DNA of 16,144 nt, from the NCBI GenBank assembly GCA_910592005.1, contig CAJVPP010002142.1:1-16144 (forward strand). The letters run 5' to 3'. Source of the stretch: Funneliformis mosseae (taxonomy: Eukaryota > Glomeromycota > Glomeromycetes > Glomerales > Glomeraceae). The translations under genes were made by a program, and so were the position numbers. Below are positions 1 through 8,829 of this stretch, one piece after another. The notes beneath the pieces are model-generated. The model was not told where the DNA came from. It saw only the letters and a list, made by a program, of their open reading frames with translations, and did not search any database. Position 1 is the first letter of the stretch. Each line of letters begins with the position of its first letter.

Positions 1-5
1 TGATT

Positions 6-49
6 TTCCATAAAAGTTATATGTTATAAAACTTAATATTTTTATGGAA
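6..49. repeat. Small hairpin at window edge
   Basis: A 10-bp perfect inverted repeat: TTCCATAAAA at 6-15 is answered by TTTTATGGAA at 40-49, with further AAGTT/AACTT pairing inside. It could be the tip of an element that extends to the left of the window. Nothing else identifies it. Confidence 0.4.
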
Positions 50-145
50 TTTTTATATCAAATTTTTTATTGGGCTAAAACTCTTAATCCTAAAGAAGAT
101 ATAATTTATAAGACTTGAATTCTAAGATTGGATTTTAAGATCAGG

Positions 146-219
146 TTCTAAAACTGCACTAATCTTATAGAAATTAGAACTTATAGTTCTAAAACTCATT
201 TATATAGAAATTAGAACTT
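146..219. repeat. Imperfect direct duplication (~40 bp)
   Basis: The block 'ttctaaaact...tatagaaattagaactt' occurs twice, about 40 bp apart. The segment TATAGAAATTAGAACTT is identical at 166-182 and 203-219. It directly precedes the large tandem array and may belong to the same repeat locus. No coding potential was seen. Confidence 0.6.
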
Positions 220-230
220 GTGATTCTATA

Positions 231-1062
231 AAAAAATAATCATTTAATAAGAATAATAAGTAATCATTTGATTTGAATAATAAAAAATTGTTTAAGAAGA
301 ATGATAAAAATTGTTCAAGAAGAATAATAAATAATCATTTAACTTGAATAATAATGAAAAATTATTCAACTTGAATAATAAAAGAAATCATTAAAGAAAT
401 TATTTAAGAAGAATGATGAGTATATCATTTGACTTGAATAATAAAAAATCATTTAAGAAGAATTGTTTGACTTAAACAATAAAAAATATGATTCAAAAGA
501 ATGATGAAAAATTATTTAACTTAAATAATAAAAAATCATTTAAGAAAAATAATGAGAAAACATTCGATTTTAATAGTAAAAAAATCATTTAAAAAAAATG
601 ATAAGGAATTGTTCAACTTGAATGATAAAAGTATTTTTTAAAATAATAATAAGAAATTATTTGATTTAAATAGTAAAAAAATTATTTAAAGAAAAATAAT
701 AAAAAATCATTCAACTTAAATAGTAAAAAAATGTTTAAGAAAAATGATAATGAATCATTTAACTTAAATGATAAAAAAATTGTTTAAAAAGAATGATGAA
801 AAATCATTCAACATAAATAATAAAAAATTATTTAAAAGAATGATAATGAATCATTTGATTTAAATAATAAAAAAATTATTTAAAAAAAATAATAAGGAAT
901 TATTTGATTTAAATGATAAAAATCATTTAAAAAGAACGATAAAGAATTATTCAATTTAAATGATAAAAAAGTAAATTAAGATGAACAATAACAAATTATT
1001 TAACTTGAATAATAAAATAATTTTTCAAGAAAAACAATAAAAAATCATTTGATTTAAATGAT
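231..1062. repeat. Tandem array of ~24-bp palindromic units (48-bp higher-order)
   Basis: About 35 degenerate units of 23-26 bp lie head to tail. Two types alternate over much of the array: A, like ATCATTTAAGAAGAATGAT, and B, like ATTATTTAACTTGAATAAT, giving a period near 48 bp. Each unit is an imperfect inverted repeat with 6-7 bp arms. Several units have perfect but different arms: ATTGTTT at 462-468 with AAACAAT at 474-480; ATCATTT at 1044-1050 with AAATGAT at 1056-1062; and ATTATT/AATAAT units. The unit is close to 24 bp, a multiple of three. One frame therefore reads as a 16-residue repeat (NNKKSFKKNDEKSFDL-like), but A-run length changes and stops break it within about 40 codons. Best described as a minisatellite. 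It is not CRISPR, because there are no unique spacers. Confidence 0.9.
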
Positions 1063-3043
1063 TATTTTTTATAAAATTGCAATTTTATAGTTTAAAAAAC
1101 TTTAAATTAAACTGAATTTCATAAAACATTTTAGAATATAGTCCTATAGAAACTTTTTAATATTTTACTCAAATCACTTTAACTAAGGTAAAGATTTATA
1201 TTAATTAATATAATATATATTTTGATAATAAATTAGATTATAATTCTACACTTTAATTGATAAAAGAAATAAATAATCATAACAATAATTCTAAAGAAAA
1301 AATATTAGATAATTCAGATAATAATAAATATAATAAATATAATAGATATTATGAAGGTTATTATTATTATAATAAAAAATACAAAGAAAAATCTTATCAA
1401 TATTAAGTTCTATTATCTTCAGTAACTACTTATAAGAAAAACATATACTTGATTATAATTTTTTTTTAAATAATGTAAATAGCTTATATATTATGTGCAA
1501 TAAATATATAACTATACTTTTCTATAGCAAATATTATTGAATTATATTTAAGCATATAATTTAACTACATTATATATTATAAGAGTTTATTATATAAATA
1601 TCTAATAAATTAATAAATTGACCAAAAATTTTTTTTACTTAAAGTTTTTATATATTTTTAATAAAAAGGTTTTTGATTATTATAATAAGATTCCTCTAGA
1701 ATCTAATAAAACAGAATGTCATTAAAAAGAATAAAAATAAAAATTGAGTAATTAAAATCTATAATTTATAGATCATAAATAAATAGTAAATTTTTATTAT
1801 CTTATTTTTGTTAGTGTAACCAATTACATATATAAGTTAATCATATTTTTGAATAGAAATTAGTAATACATATTCTAATATTTATGATTTATTATTTATA
1901 GATTTTGATCTATAATAAACAAATATTCTAATTTTTATTTTTTTTTGTAATTTAACTAAAATAGGTATAGAATAATAAATCTTAAAAAGAAATAATAAAT
2001 TTTAAAATATAATATTAATTTATTATTATTAGATTATAATATTAATTTATTATTATTAGATTATAATATATTATTTTTACATAAAACTGAAATTTTTTTT
2101 CAAATGCTAATTATTAAATATGTCTTAAATTTAGAGAAGATTTATTTGTTATTATTAATCAAAACTGAATATGTTATAATTATTTTAAATAAAAAAAATA
2201 TAATTATAGTATAAATAAAATAAAATAATATATCTTTTATTCCTATATATAGTAACAATAAAATTTTTTTTAATATATTTACATAAAATAATTAATAAAA
2301 ATCATATGTTATTATCTAAAAAAAACTCTGATTTAATCTATTAATAAATTAAATTTATTATATATTATTTTATCTAATCGTTTAGTTTAAAATTATTCAA
2401 CTCTTCTAGAACATATTATTTTTAATCTTAATTGCTATATTTTGTTCATTAATTTAGTGATATTTATAAGAATTGTTATTATATAATTAAATCTTAAACA
2501 AGATATTTTTGATAAACTTTTAATATATATTACTAAAATAACTAATGAGTTTGATTATACATTAAAATCAACAAAAACTTTATTAAATAAATAGAAATCT
2601 TACTATAAAAATTAATATTATAATTATCAATAAAGTTTCTGAATATATATATAAAATTAATATTATTACTGTAGAACTTAATAATAAATATGCTAAAATT
2701 AATAGTAAATTTATTAAAAAAATTAAAAAATCAATTTACATAATATTATCTATACTAAGTAAATATAAATAATCTTTTTAATAATCAATAATATTATCAA
2801 AGGCTTAATAATACTGAAGAAATTTGCTGTAATAATTTTATCTTAATTAATACTTCTATTAAAGCTTTTCAAAATAGGCTAATTTAATATTATATAATTA
2901 GTAGAAGAATTTAGCTAATTGAATTTGATCAATAAAATATGATCATTTAACTAGAAACTTCAAACTAATTATATACAAATTCTTTAGAAATTCTATAGTA
3001 AGTAAGTAAAATATAAAATAAAATATAATTTATATTATTATTG
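1063..3043. other. AT-rich intergenic DNA, no gene seen
   Basis: Very AT-rich, rich in stop codons in all frames, with many A and T homopolymers. No conserved protein or RNA was recognised. A short open stretch near 1263-1405 reads as low-complexity Asn/Lys/Tyr and is not credible as a gene. The only internal structures noted are the 27-bp duplication at 2008-2070 and a possible fold-back at about 1725-1945. Confidence 0.75.
2008..2070. repeat. 27-bp tandem duplication
   Basis: Two exact adjacent copies of a 27-bp unit beginning TATAATATTAATTTATTATT occupy 2008-2034 and 2035-2061. A 9-bp start of a third copy (TATAATATA) reaches 2070. Exact identity in this low-complexity sequence suggests recent slippage. 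Confidence 0.85.
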
Positions 3044-3183
3044 TATTCCTTTGAAAATAAGCACTGCGTAATATATATGAATTTATTAGTATATATGTGA
3101 TAAATAATATAATAAATTCTATGTGACAAATAAATAAATTACTATAAAAGGAATATGTCACAGGGTGTTTATTTTCAGGAATA
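3044..3183. mobile_element. Candidate MITE with ~19-bp terminal inverted repeats
   Basis: The left end TATTCCTTTGAAAATAAGCA (from 3044) is mirrored by the right end. Read in reverse complement from 3183, the right end gives TATTCCTGAAAATAAACAC: 18 of 19 positions match, with one 2-bp gap. The outermost TA on each side (3044-3045, 3182-3183) fits a TA target duplication, as made by Tc1/mariner-type transposases, leaving a 136-bp non-coding body. A second internal inverted pair (TGTGAC near 3122, GTCACA near 3157) adds to the fold-back character. The family is unknown, and only one copy is visible here. Confidence 0.6.
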
Positions 3184-3232
3184 TACGGTATTATTTTTAG
3201 TTTATTTATATTTATCTATTAAATTAATTAAT

Positions 3233-3250
3233 TTATAATATAGTAATTAG
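3233..3250. repeat. Left target-site duplication of the SINE-like element
   Basis: The 18-bp sequence TTATAATATAGTAATTAG is repeated exactly at 4135-4152, directly after the A-tail. A long, perfect duplication is the hallmark of LINE-type target-primed reverse transcription. Confidence 0.9.
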
Positions 3251-3263
3251 AGATTGGCATCCC

Positions 3264-3275
3264 TAGTTCAATTGG
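3264..3275 (+). promoter_or_regulatory. Pol III internal promoter, A box
   Basis: TAGTTCAATTGG matches the A-box consensus TRGYNNARNNGG at every defined position. It lies 13 bp inside the element start. Confidence 0.8.
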
Positions 3276-3318
3276 TAACAACTAAGCTCCTATTGTGGAT
3301 TACACTGCAATAGCCACA

Positions 3319-3329
3319 GGTTCAAGTCT
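3319..3329 (+). promoter_or_regulatory. Pol III internal promoter, B box
   Basis: GGTTCAAGTCT fits the B-box consensus GGTTCRANNCY. It starts 55 bp downstream of the A-box start, slightly wider than in an intronless tRNA but normal for tRNA genes with a long variable arm or a small insertion. Confidence 0.8.
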
Positions 3330-4115
3330 TAGCTGAGGCATAAAATTAGATGATTTTCATTAGAATTTCATATGTAACTGAATATGTGAGCGTATATACT
3401 AATATATGTTAGAAACTGGTCGATCAACCTATCGATCGATGTTAATTATGCCTAAATACTGAAATTGCAGAACAAGTGAATGCAAATGAAGCCAGGGATT
3501 GATAGAAACTTGGCCTTCGCTAATAGGCCTGTAACGGGTACTGTCTCACGTCTTCAATTTCAGGGGCCCTTACACAAGTAAGGAAGTGATTAACCAGTAA
3601 TTAGTAGATTGGGTACTACCTACGGGTGGCTAAGGTGATAATAGATTGCATTGCACTGTCGCAGTACCCTCCAATCGAGCTGTCATTAGGGGTAGAGACT
3701 GGGTTCAATTCTTGGGTGAATTTGACGATATGGATACGACAGCCACCTACCTTTCTGAGGTTCTATAAGATGAACAATATCTAAGCCTTTCCGATCATGT
3801 GTAAAATACTCTGATACTGAGTAGAGGTAATAGTATCCAGATATGGTGTTGGTAAATACAGGGAAAAAATTGACAAAAGTAACTGTGGTTAAAAGTGATC
3901 TCTCTATCCATATTTGACAGTGATTCTGAGGTCTAGGGACTCTGAAGGCTAGCTCTTGAAGATGTTGACCTAGGTGGTAATTTTCAGATCAGTATTACAG
4001 GGCAGGTTCTGGCTAGAACTATATGTCTAGTCACGACTTTAGGGGATTCTTAGGTATAGAGAATAACACCTTAATACTCCATTTAAAGATTCCTATGTAC
4101 CGGATACTATAACTT

Positions 4116-4132
4116 AAAAAAAAAAAAAAAAA
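4116..4132 (+). other. A-tail of the SINE-like element
   Basis: Seventeen consecutive As mark the 3' end of the retroelement, two bases before the right target duplication. An uninterrupted tail supports recent insertion. Confidence 0.85.
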
Positions 4133-4134
4133 GA

Positions 4135-4152
4135 TTATAATATAGTAATTAG
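4135..4152. repeat. Right target-site duplication of the SINE-like element
   Basis: TTATAATATAGTAATTAG, identical to 3233-3250. Confidence 0.9.
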
Positions 4153-6386
4153 TTAGCTATAATAAAAAGATTTTATATAAATAGATAAACTTTTTACTTA
4201 TATTATAAATTAATTTTTATAAATATAAATTTTAATATTATAATAAGAAATTAATTAAAATTTATAACTTTCTGTCTCTTAATATTTTATATAGTTTGAT
4301 GTAATCCTTATATAAAATTTGTAATTAAATTCATTATTTGAATTCTTTAATTAAAGTTATTTATAATTTTATCTTTTAAGTTTTTATACTTGACAGATTT
4401 GTTAAAGTTAATTTTTAAATTTTATAAAATTAAAAGTTAGGTAAATTCTAATACCTTAATCACAATTAGTAATTAAAGTAAAAAATTAAGAATATAGTTA
4501 ATTTAAATTAAAAAATTTCACAATGATAATAATAAAAAAAAATGTAAAATATTTTATTATTAAATATCATTAATAAATTTGTTATAAATTTTACAAAAAA
4601 AGTAATATATAAATAAAAGCTACTTTTTTATTTATATCTGTAAATTTTTATTTTTTGAAAAATAATTGAATGAAAGATATAATTTGTTAAAAAAATCTTT
4701 ATTTATCTTTTTATAACTGTATGAGATTTATTAAAATGTATATTGTTAATTTCTTTTTTCTATTAATTATTATATCCATTTATTTTTGAAAAACTATATT
4801 ATGTTTAATCTAACTTCTTAGGTATAGATATTTTAATTTTTATATAAAATTTTATATGATCAAATAGATTACTTTAATTGATTCATGCTAAATTTATATA
4901 GATATACTTTAAAAAAAGATAAAATAAAAGATGAAAGAAATACTGACTAAGGTTAAAAGTTAAAGTTAAAAAAATAAAGGTAAAGGCTATAAAATTGAAT
5001 TATTTCAAAATGAATATTGTATTTGCTAAGTATATTGTCAAAATTTAGTTACAGTTATTATTATAATTTTATTATAATAATTCAAATATAGGAAGTTTAT
5101 TAGGAAAATGAGATTCACCAAAATTGAAATTTTTGCTTTATATTAATCTAAAATATAATAACTTTAATTGGTTAAATTTTTAAAATACTTTAACTTAATA
5201 TTAAAATAAATAATTAGTAAATTAAATTTTTTACTTAGTAAGTCTAAAAATAAAATTTGAAAATGATGAACATGATTAATATACTATTTAGAAAATGATC
5301 AATATAATTAATATTTTATATTATATATAATAAAAATAAATCAAATAGTAAAATAGTTATATTTTAAATAATATATTATAATTAATTTTTAAATATAATA
5401 TTTTATTATTTTATTAATATTAAAATATTTATTAAAATAAAAAAATAATTTATTTTTGACATAGTATAATAATTTTCTTAAAAATATTTGCTTCTTAACC
5501 AATTATTTTTTATCATATAATATAAATCACCTGATTTAAAAATTATAAAAATAGATTGCCTTAATATTAAAGCTTAAATTTTATTTATCATTATTATACA
5601 AAAATAGAAATTAATCTCAAATCTCCTTTTTCCTAGCAAACCTCTCATATATTGCTTAAATTTTAAAAATAACAATTTCAGTTATCTTTTTTCAATTAAT
5701 CAACTATTTTTAGCATATAGTAATTATATATAATTAAATAATAATAGATTTTATCTTTTAAATAAAAGATTTTTAGATTTTTAATTCTTTTTAATTCTTT
5801 ATATATAGAGTTTTTAAAGTTATTTTGAAGCTAAAAGAAAATTTTAACTTATTTTATCAAGTAGATTATCTAAATTTTAAAAAATACTTTAATTAAAATT
5901 AATTAATCAATTATATAAAAATTATTCTATATCAAACCATTTATTTATTATATTGTTATATGATATTATATATTATTGGTCAGAAACTTTAATGTTAACC
6001 ATTTTATATTATTATACTAGAATAGTCAATTAATATTAAATATTAGATATATCACATATTGATTATTACAAATAACATTTATAGATATCAATTCATTTTT
6101 TTGATTTGTATATAATACAAATATGCAACATTGCTAATTTTTTTGAATTTCTATCTTATATAAAATATTTATTTACTTCTCAAAAACATTTTTATAAAAT
6201 TTAAAAAGATCTTTTTAAATATATTGTCTATTATATATTTATTTTAACATATAAAAGTATTATAAACAATTTTAATATGAAAAATATGTTGTATTAGTTT
6301 AAGATTTTTAATTTTATTGTGATTTTTTTTGATTTTAAAAACTTTTTTTTTATTAATTAAAAAATATAATATTAAAATAAAATTTT
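4153..6386. other. AT-rich intergenic DNA, no gene seen
   Basis: Homopolymer-rich AT sequence with stops in all frames. No protein, tRNA or rRNA similarity was recognised on either strand. The segment GAAAATGATGAACATGATTA and a near copy lie around 5261-5310, a minor local duplication. Decayed transposon remnants may be hidden here but cannot be identified by eye. Confidence 0.7.
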
Positions 6387-7254
6387 AAGGAATCAGCATT
6401 TCTAATTCAATTAGTAACAACTGAACTTCTATTATGAGTTATATTATAATAGCTACAGATTCATATCTCAGCTGAGGCATAAAATTAGATGATTTTCTTA
6501 AGAATTTTAAATGTAATTGAATATGTAGACATATTTATTAATATGTATTTATAACTAATCAATCGATTTATCAATCAGCATTAATCATATCTAAATACTG
6601 AGTTTTTAAGAATATGTGGATGCAAATGAAGTTAAGGATTGATAAAAACTTAGCTTTTGCTAATAGGTCTGTAATAGATACTATTTCACATCTTAAAATT
6701 CAGAGCTTATATATAAGTAAGGAAGTGATTAAATAGTAATTAGTAGATTGGATTAACTTAAAAATAGGATTATCAGTAATAATAGACTGCATTGTATGCT
6801 GCAGTACTAGACTGATCTATTTGTTACAAGGGTTAGAAATTGAGTTCAATTTTTAGGTGTATTTAACGATATAAGTATGAAAATCACCATTTAATAAAAT
6901 AGAACCTGATCCTATGATCTCAGTAGTTATCAATAGAATGAAATTCTATAAATATTAGATTGGTAAGAATAGGGTATGATAAGCTCTATGGCTGAAATGA
7001 TCCCTCTATCCTAATGTTCATTTGAGCTAAGAGTAAGTAGCATGTAGTGAACTAACTACTTTCAGTAATTTACAATAATGATGATACTTCATAAAGTGGA
7101 GATCTAATCATAGTTACTTCATAAACCTTGTGGAGTTATATTGAGACCTAAGTTGGTTATGCAATTGGTTACTCAAAGAATTACAAATTCTTTAGAATCT
7201 GTATTTTATATAAGTGATTGATATAGATTAACCTCATTAAAATAAAAAAAAAAC
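6387..7254 (+). mobile_element. Old, decayed relative of the SINE-like element
   Basis: The first ~500 nt align with 3251-3752 in the same orientation, starting from the tRNA-like head. The A box has become TAATTCAATTAG (6403-6414) and the B box GATTCATATCT (6458-6468). Most differences are C to T or G to A relative to the younger copy. Some blocks are unchanged: a 28-nt match at 6470-6497 to 3331-3358, and AAGTAAGGAAGTGATTAA at 6715-6732 to 3576-3593. Beyond about 6893 similarity fades, apart from a short stretch near 6978-7015 resembling 3885-3925. An A-rich tail lies near 7238-7253. A possible decayed target duplication is TAAAATAAAATTTT at 6373-6386 against TAAAATAAAAATTTTT at 7255-7270, which is weak in AT-rich DNA. 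Both pol III boxes are damaged. Confidence 0.8.
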
Positions 7255-7618
7255 TAAAATAAAAATTTTTATTACAATTATTTCATATTTTAGTATAATA
7301 AAAAATTAATTAAATACAATAATATATTTAAATTTTTATTATGAATAGATTATTAATGTATCAAATTTTTTTGTATAATAATTATTAAATTTATTTATTT
7401 TTAGTTTTCTAATAATTTTTTTTTTCTCTAAATAGTTCATAATTCAAAGCAAATGAACTTTATTTTATTCTCTTCTATAATATAATAATTTTAATTTAAT
7501 AAAATATATTCACCACTATTATTTATTATTTAATAATTTTTCTTAACGTTCTACATTTTATTTATTAATATTGTTTATTTAGCTAACCCTTGGGATCATA
7601 GCAAAAAATTTAAAAAAG
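7255..7618. other. AT-rich intergenic DNA, no gene seen
   Basis: Poly-A/T-rich sequence with no recognisable gene, between the old SINE-like copy and the RPL34 upstream region. Confidence 0.7.
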
Positions 7619-7750
7619 ATGCATTTAAAAAGGTGTGAATTTAAAAAGAAAATTTTCTATATGATATCTATATGCTTAGGACTGAATAAGAGAGTGCATT
7701 TAGAGAGAAATATTTGGAGTGTGCATTTAGAGAGGATGCATTTAGAGAGA
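7619..7750. repeat. Short-motif cluster RTGCATTTARARAG upstream of RPL34
   Basis: Close variants of one 14-15-bp word recur: GATGCATTTAAAAAG at 7619, GTGTGAATTTAAAAAG at 7633, GTGCATTTAGAGAGA at 7694, GTGCATTTAGAGAGG at 7721 and GATGCATTTAGAGAGA at 7735. They lie 510-640 bp upstream of the RPL34 start codon. They could be binding sites or remains of a repeat; the sequence cannot decide. On the minus strand the repeats create a short spurious reading frame with repeated LSKCTL-like peptides. Confidence 0.55.
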
Positions 7751-8260
7751 GTTGACTGTACTTTAATAAAGTAGTTATTTCTATCAATTTGTTTTAAATT
7801 CAAAGCATTTGTGATTTTTTGTATTTTACATAAAATCCAACTGAAAAACACACTCACAACCTAAGAGAATCTTCTCCCTCTCATAAAATTACATACAGTA
7901 TATTTTTGTTGTTAAAGTTAATATTTGAAAGATCTTATTTTTAAAGATTTTGCGATATAGTTGCACGAATTTTTTTAATATGAAAATGATCTGCGTGGTG
8001 TTTGATATTTACTGCGCCAAAAAAAAAAAAATAACAAAGAATTCGAATTTTAAAAAATTTGATCCTTCTTTTACACATCCATTGCTTGGTATTATCAAGG
8101 TAATTTGTTTTTTTTAAAAAAAATAAAGAAAAAAAAAACAGATCTTTATATAAGGATTAATTAGAGGTGTATTTAATAATAAAATTGGAATCAAATTTAT
8201 TAAACTTCGTTTTTTTTAATAAATTCTTACTTCTAATTGTACTATAGAATATAATACACA
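7751..8260 (+). promoter_or_regulatory. RPL34 upstream / 5'UTR region
   Basis: The region between the motif cluster and the RPL34 ATG. It contains a small GC-richer patch, TTTACTGCGCC at 8008-8018, followed by TTCGAA at about 8043. The same 11-mer, also followed by TTCGAA, occurs just before the Tc1-B transposase start (15081-15091). A pyrimidine-rich stretch (TTCTTACTTCTAATTGTAC) precedes the ATG. A 5'UTR intron is possible, since GTAATTTG follows AAG at about 8100 and TTAG lies near 8164, but this is not demonstrable. No clear TATA box could be singled out in such AT-rich DNA. Confidence 0.4.
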
Positions 8261-8829
8261 ATGGCACAACGTCTGACATATAGACGCCGTTTGAGTTATA
8301 ATACAAAATCAAATAGAGTCAGAGTTATCAAGACTCCTGGTACGTTATTTTATTTTAAAAGAAAAAAAATATTTAAATTTTATTTTCCTAATATATCATC
8401 TTTATTTAGGTGGCAAGCTTACTTGGTTATATGAAAGAAAACCCGCTAAAGGCCCTCACTGCGGTGATTGTGGGTCTAGACTTCCTGGAGTTAATATATA
8501 ATTTATTATTCTAATGTAATTGATTTATATTGAACTTATTTTCATTTTGAAAATTTTTGATTTAGATCCCAGCGCTAAGGCCGCGACGATATGCAAGAAT
8601 CTCTAAGCGTCAAAAGAAAGTGCAACGAGCCTATGGTGGTAGTCGTTGTGCTGGATGTGTTAGGGACAGGTAAGATTATCAATTTCCTCAATTCTTTGAA
8701 TTGGTATTAGATATTAATTATTCCATTTCTCTTATAATAATAAGGATTGTACGTGCTTTTCTGATTGAAGAACAAAAAATAGTCAAAAAGGTTATCAAAG
8801 CCCAAGCCAAACCAGCTGCAAAAAAATGA
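8261..8829 (+). CDS. RPL34: 60S ribosomal protein L34 (eL34), 4 exons
   Basis: Exons are 8261-8339, 8410-8489, 8566-8669 and 8745-8829; the spliced 348 nt encode 115 aa plus TGA. Introns are 70, 76 and 75 bp, all GT...AG (donors GTACGT, GTTAAT, GTAAGA), in phases 1, 0 and 2. The product starts [15 protein letters not shown], the invariant eL34 N-terminus. It carries two CxxC pairs (Cys44/Cys47 and Cys81/Cys84) able to bind zinc, the [15 protein letters not shown] block, and the conserved C-terminal [11 protein letters not shown] helix followed by a basic tail. Length matches the family (about 115-125 aa). eL34 is a structural rRNA-binding protein of the cytosolic large subunit. The gene converges on the Prp4 kinase gene. 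Each splice choice restores the frame exactly where homologous sequence continues, so the model is firm; only UTRs are undefined. Confidence 0.98.

Larger units (their letters stand above)
3251..4134 (+). mobile_element. Young tRNA-headed SINE-like retroelement, ~884 bp
   Basis: A GC-richer island with sharp borders. The head resembles a tRNA: A box TAGTTCAATTGG at 3264-3275 and B box GGTTCAAGTCT at 3319-3329, 55 bp apart. The putative acceptor strands 3257-3263 and 3333-3339 pair at only 4 of 7 positions, so it is tRNA-derived and not a working tRNA. A body of about 750 nt follows, with no ORF of note, then 17 As at 4116-4132. Exact 18-bp target duplications flank it (3233-3250 and 4135-4152). 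The structure is that of a non-autonomous pol III-transcribed element mobilised by a LINE reverse transcriptase. It is long for a SINE. About 15 CpGs remain, consistent with a recent insertion. A decayed relative lies at 6387-7254. Confidence 0.85.

Noticed and set aside
231..1062. CRISPR array
   Set aside because: The host is eukaryotic, units abut with no unique spacers, and units are degenerate throughout.
1263..1405. Short open stretch reading Asn/Lys/Tyr-rich
   Set aside because: No start codon, about 50 codons and composition expected from AT-rich DNA. No sign of a conserved protein.
3257..3340. A functional tRNA gene
   Set aside because: A and B boxes are good, but the acceptor strands pair at only 4 of 7 positions and the T stem at 3 of 5, and no convincing anticodon arm was found. 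The sequence is the head of a retroelement.
3251..7254. The two SINE-like copies as LTRs of one retrotransposon
   Set aside because: They are in the same orientation about 3.1 kb apart, but the DNA between them has no gag or pol traces, the copies differ greatly in age and 3' sequence, and each has its own A-rich tail. The first has its own target duplication.
7657..7857. 66-codon minus-strand reading frame upstream of RPL34
   Set aside because: It is created by the GCATTTAGAGAG repeats (repeated LSKCTL peptides), has no recognisable domain and sits in RPL34 upstream DNA.
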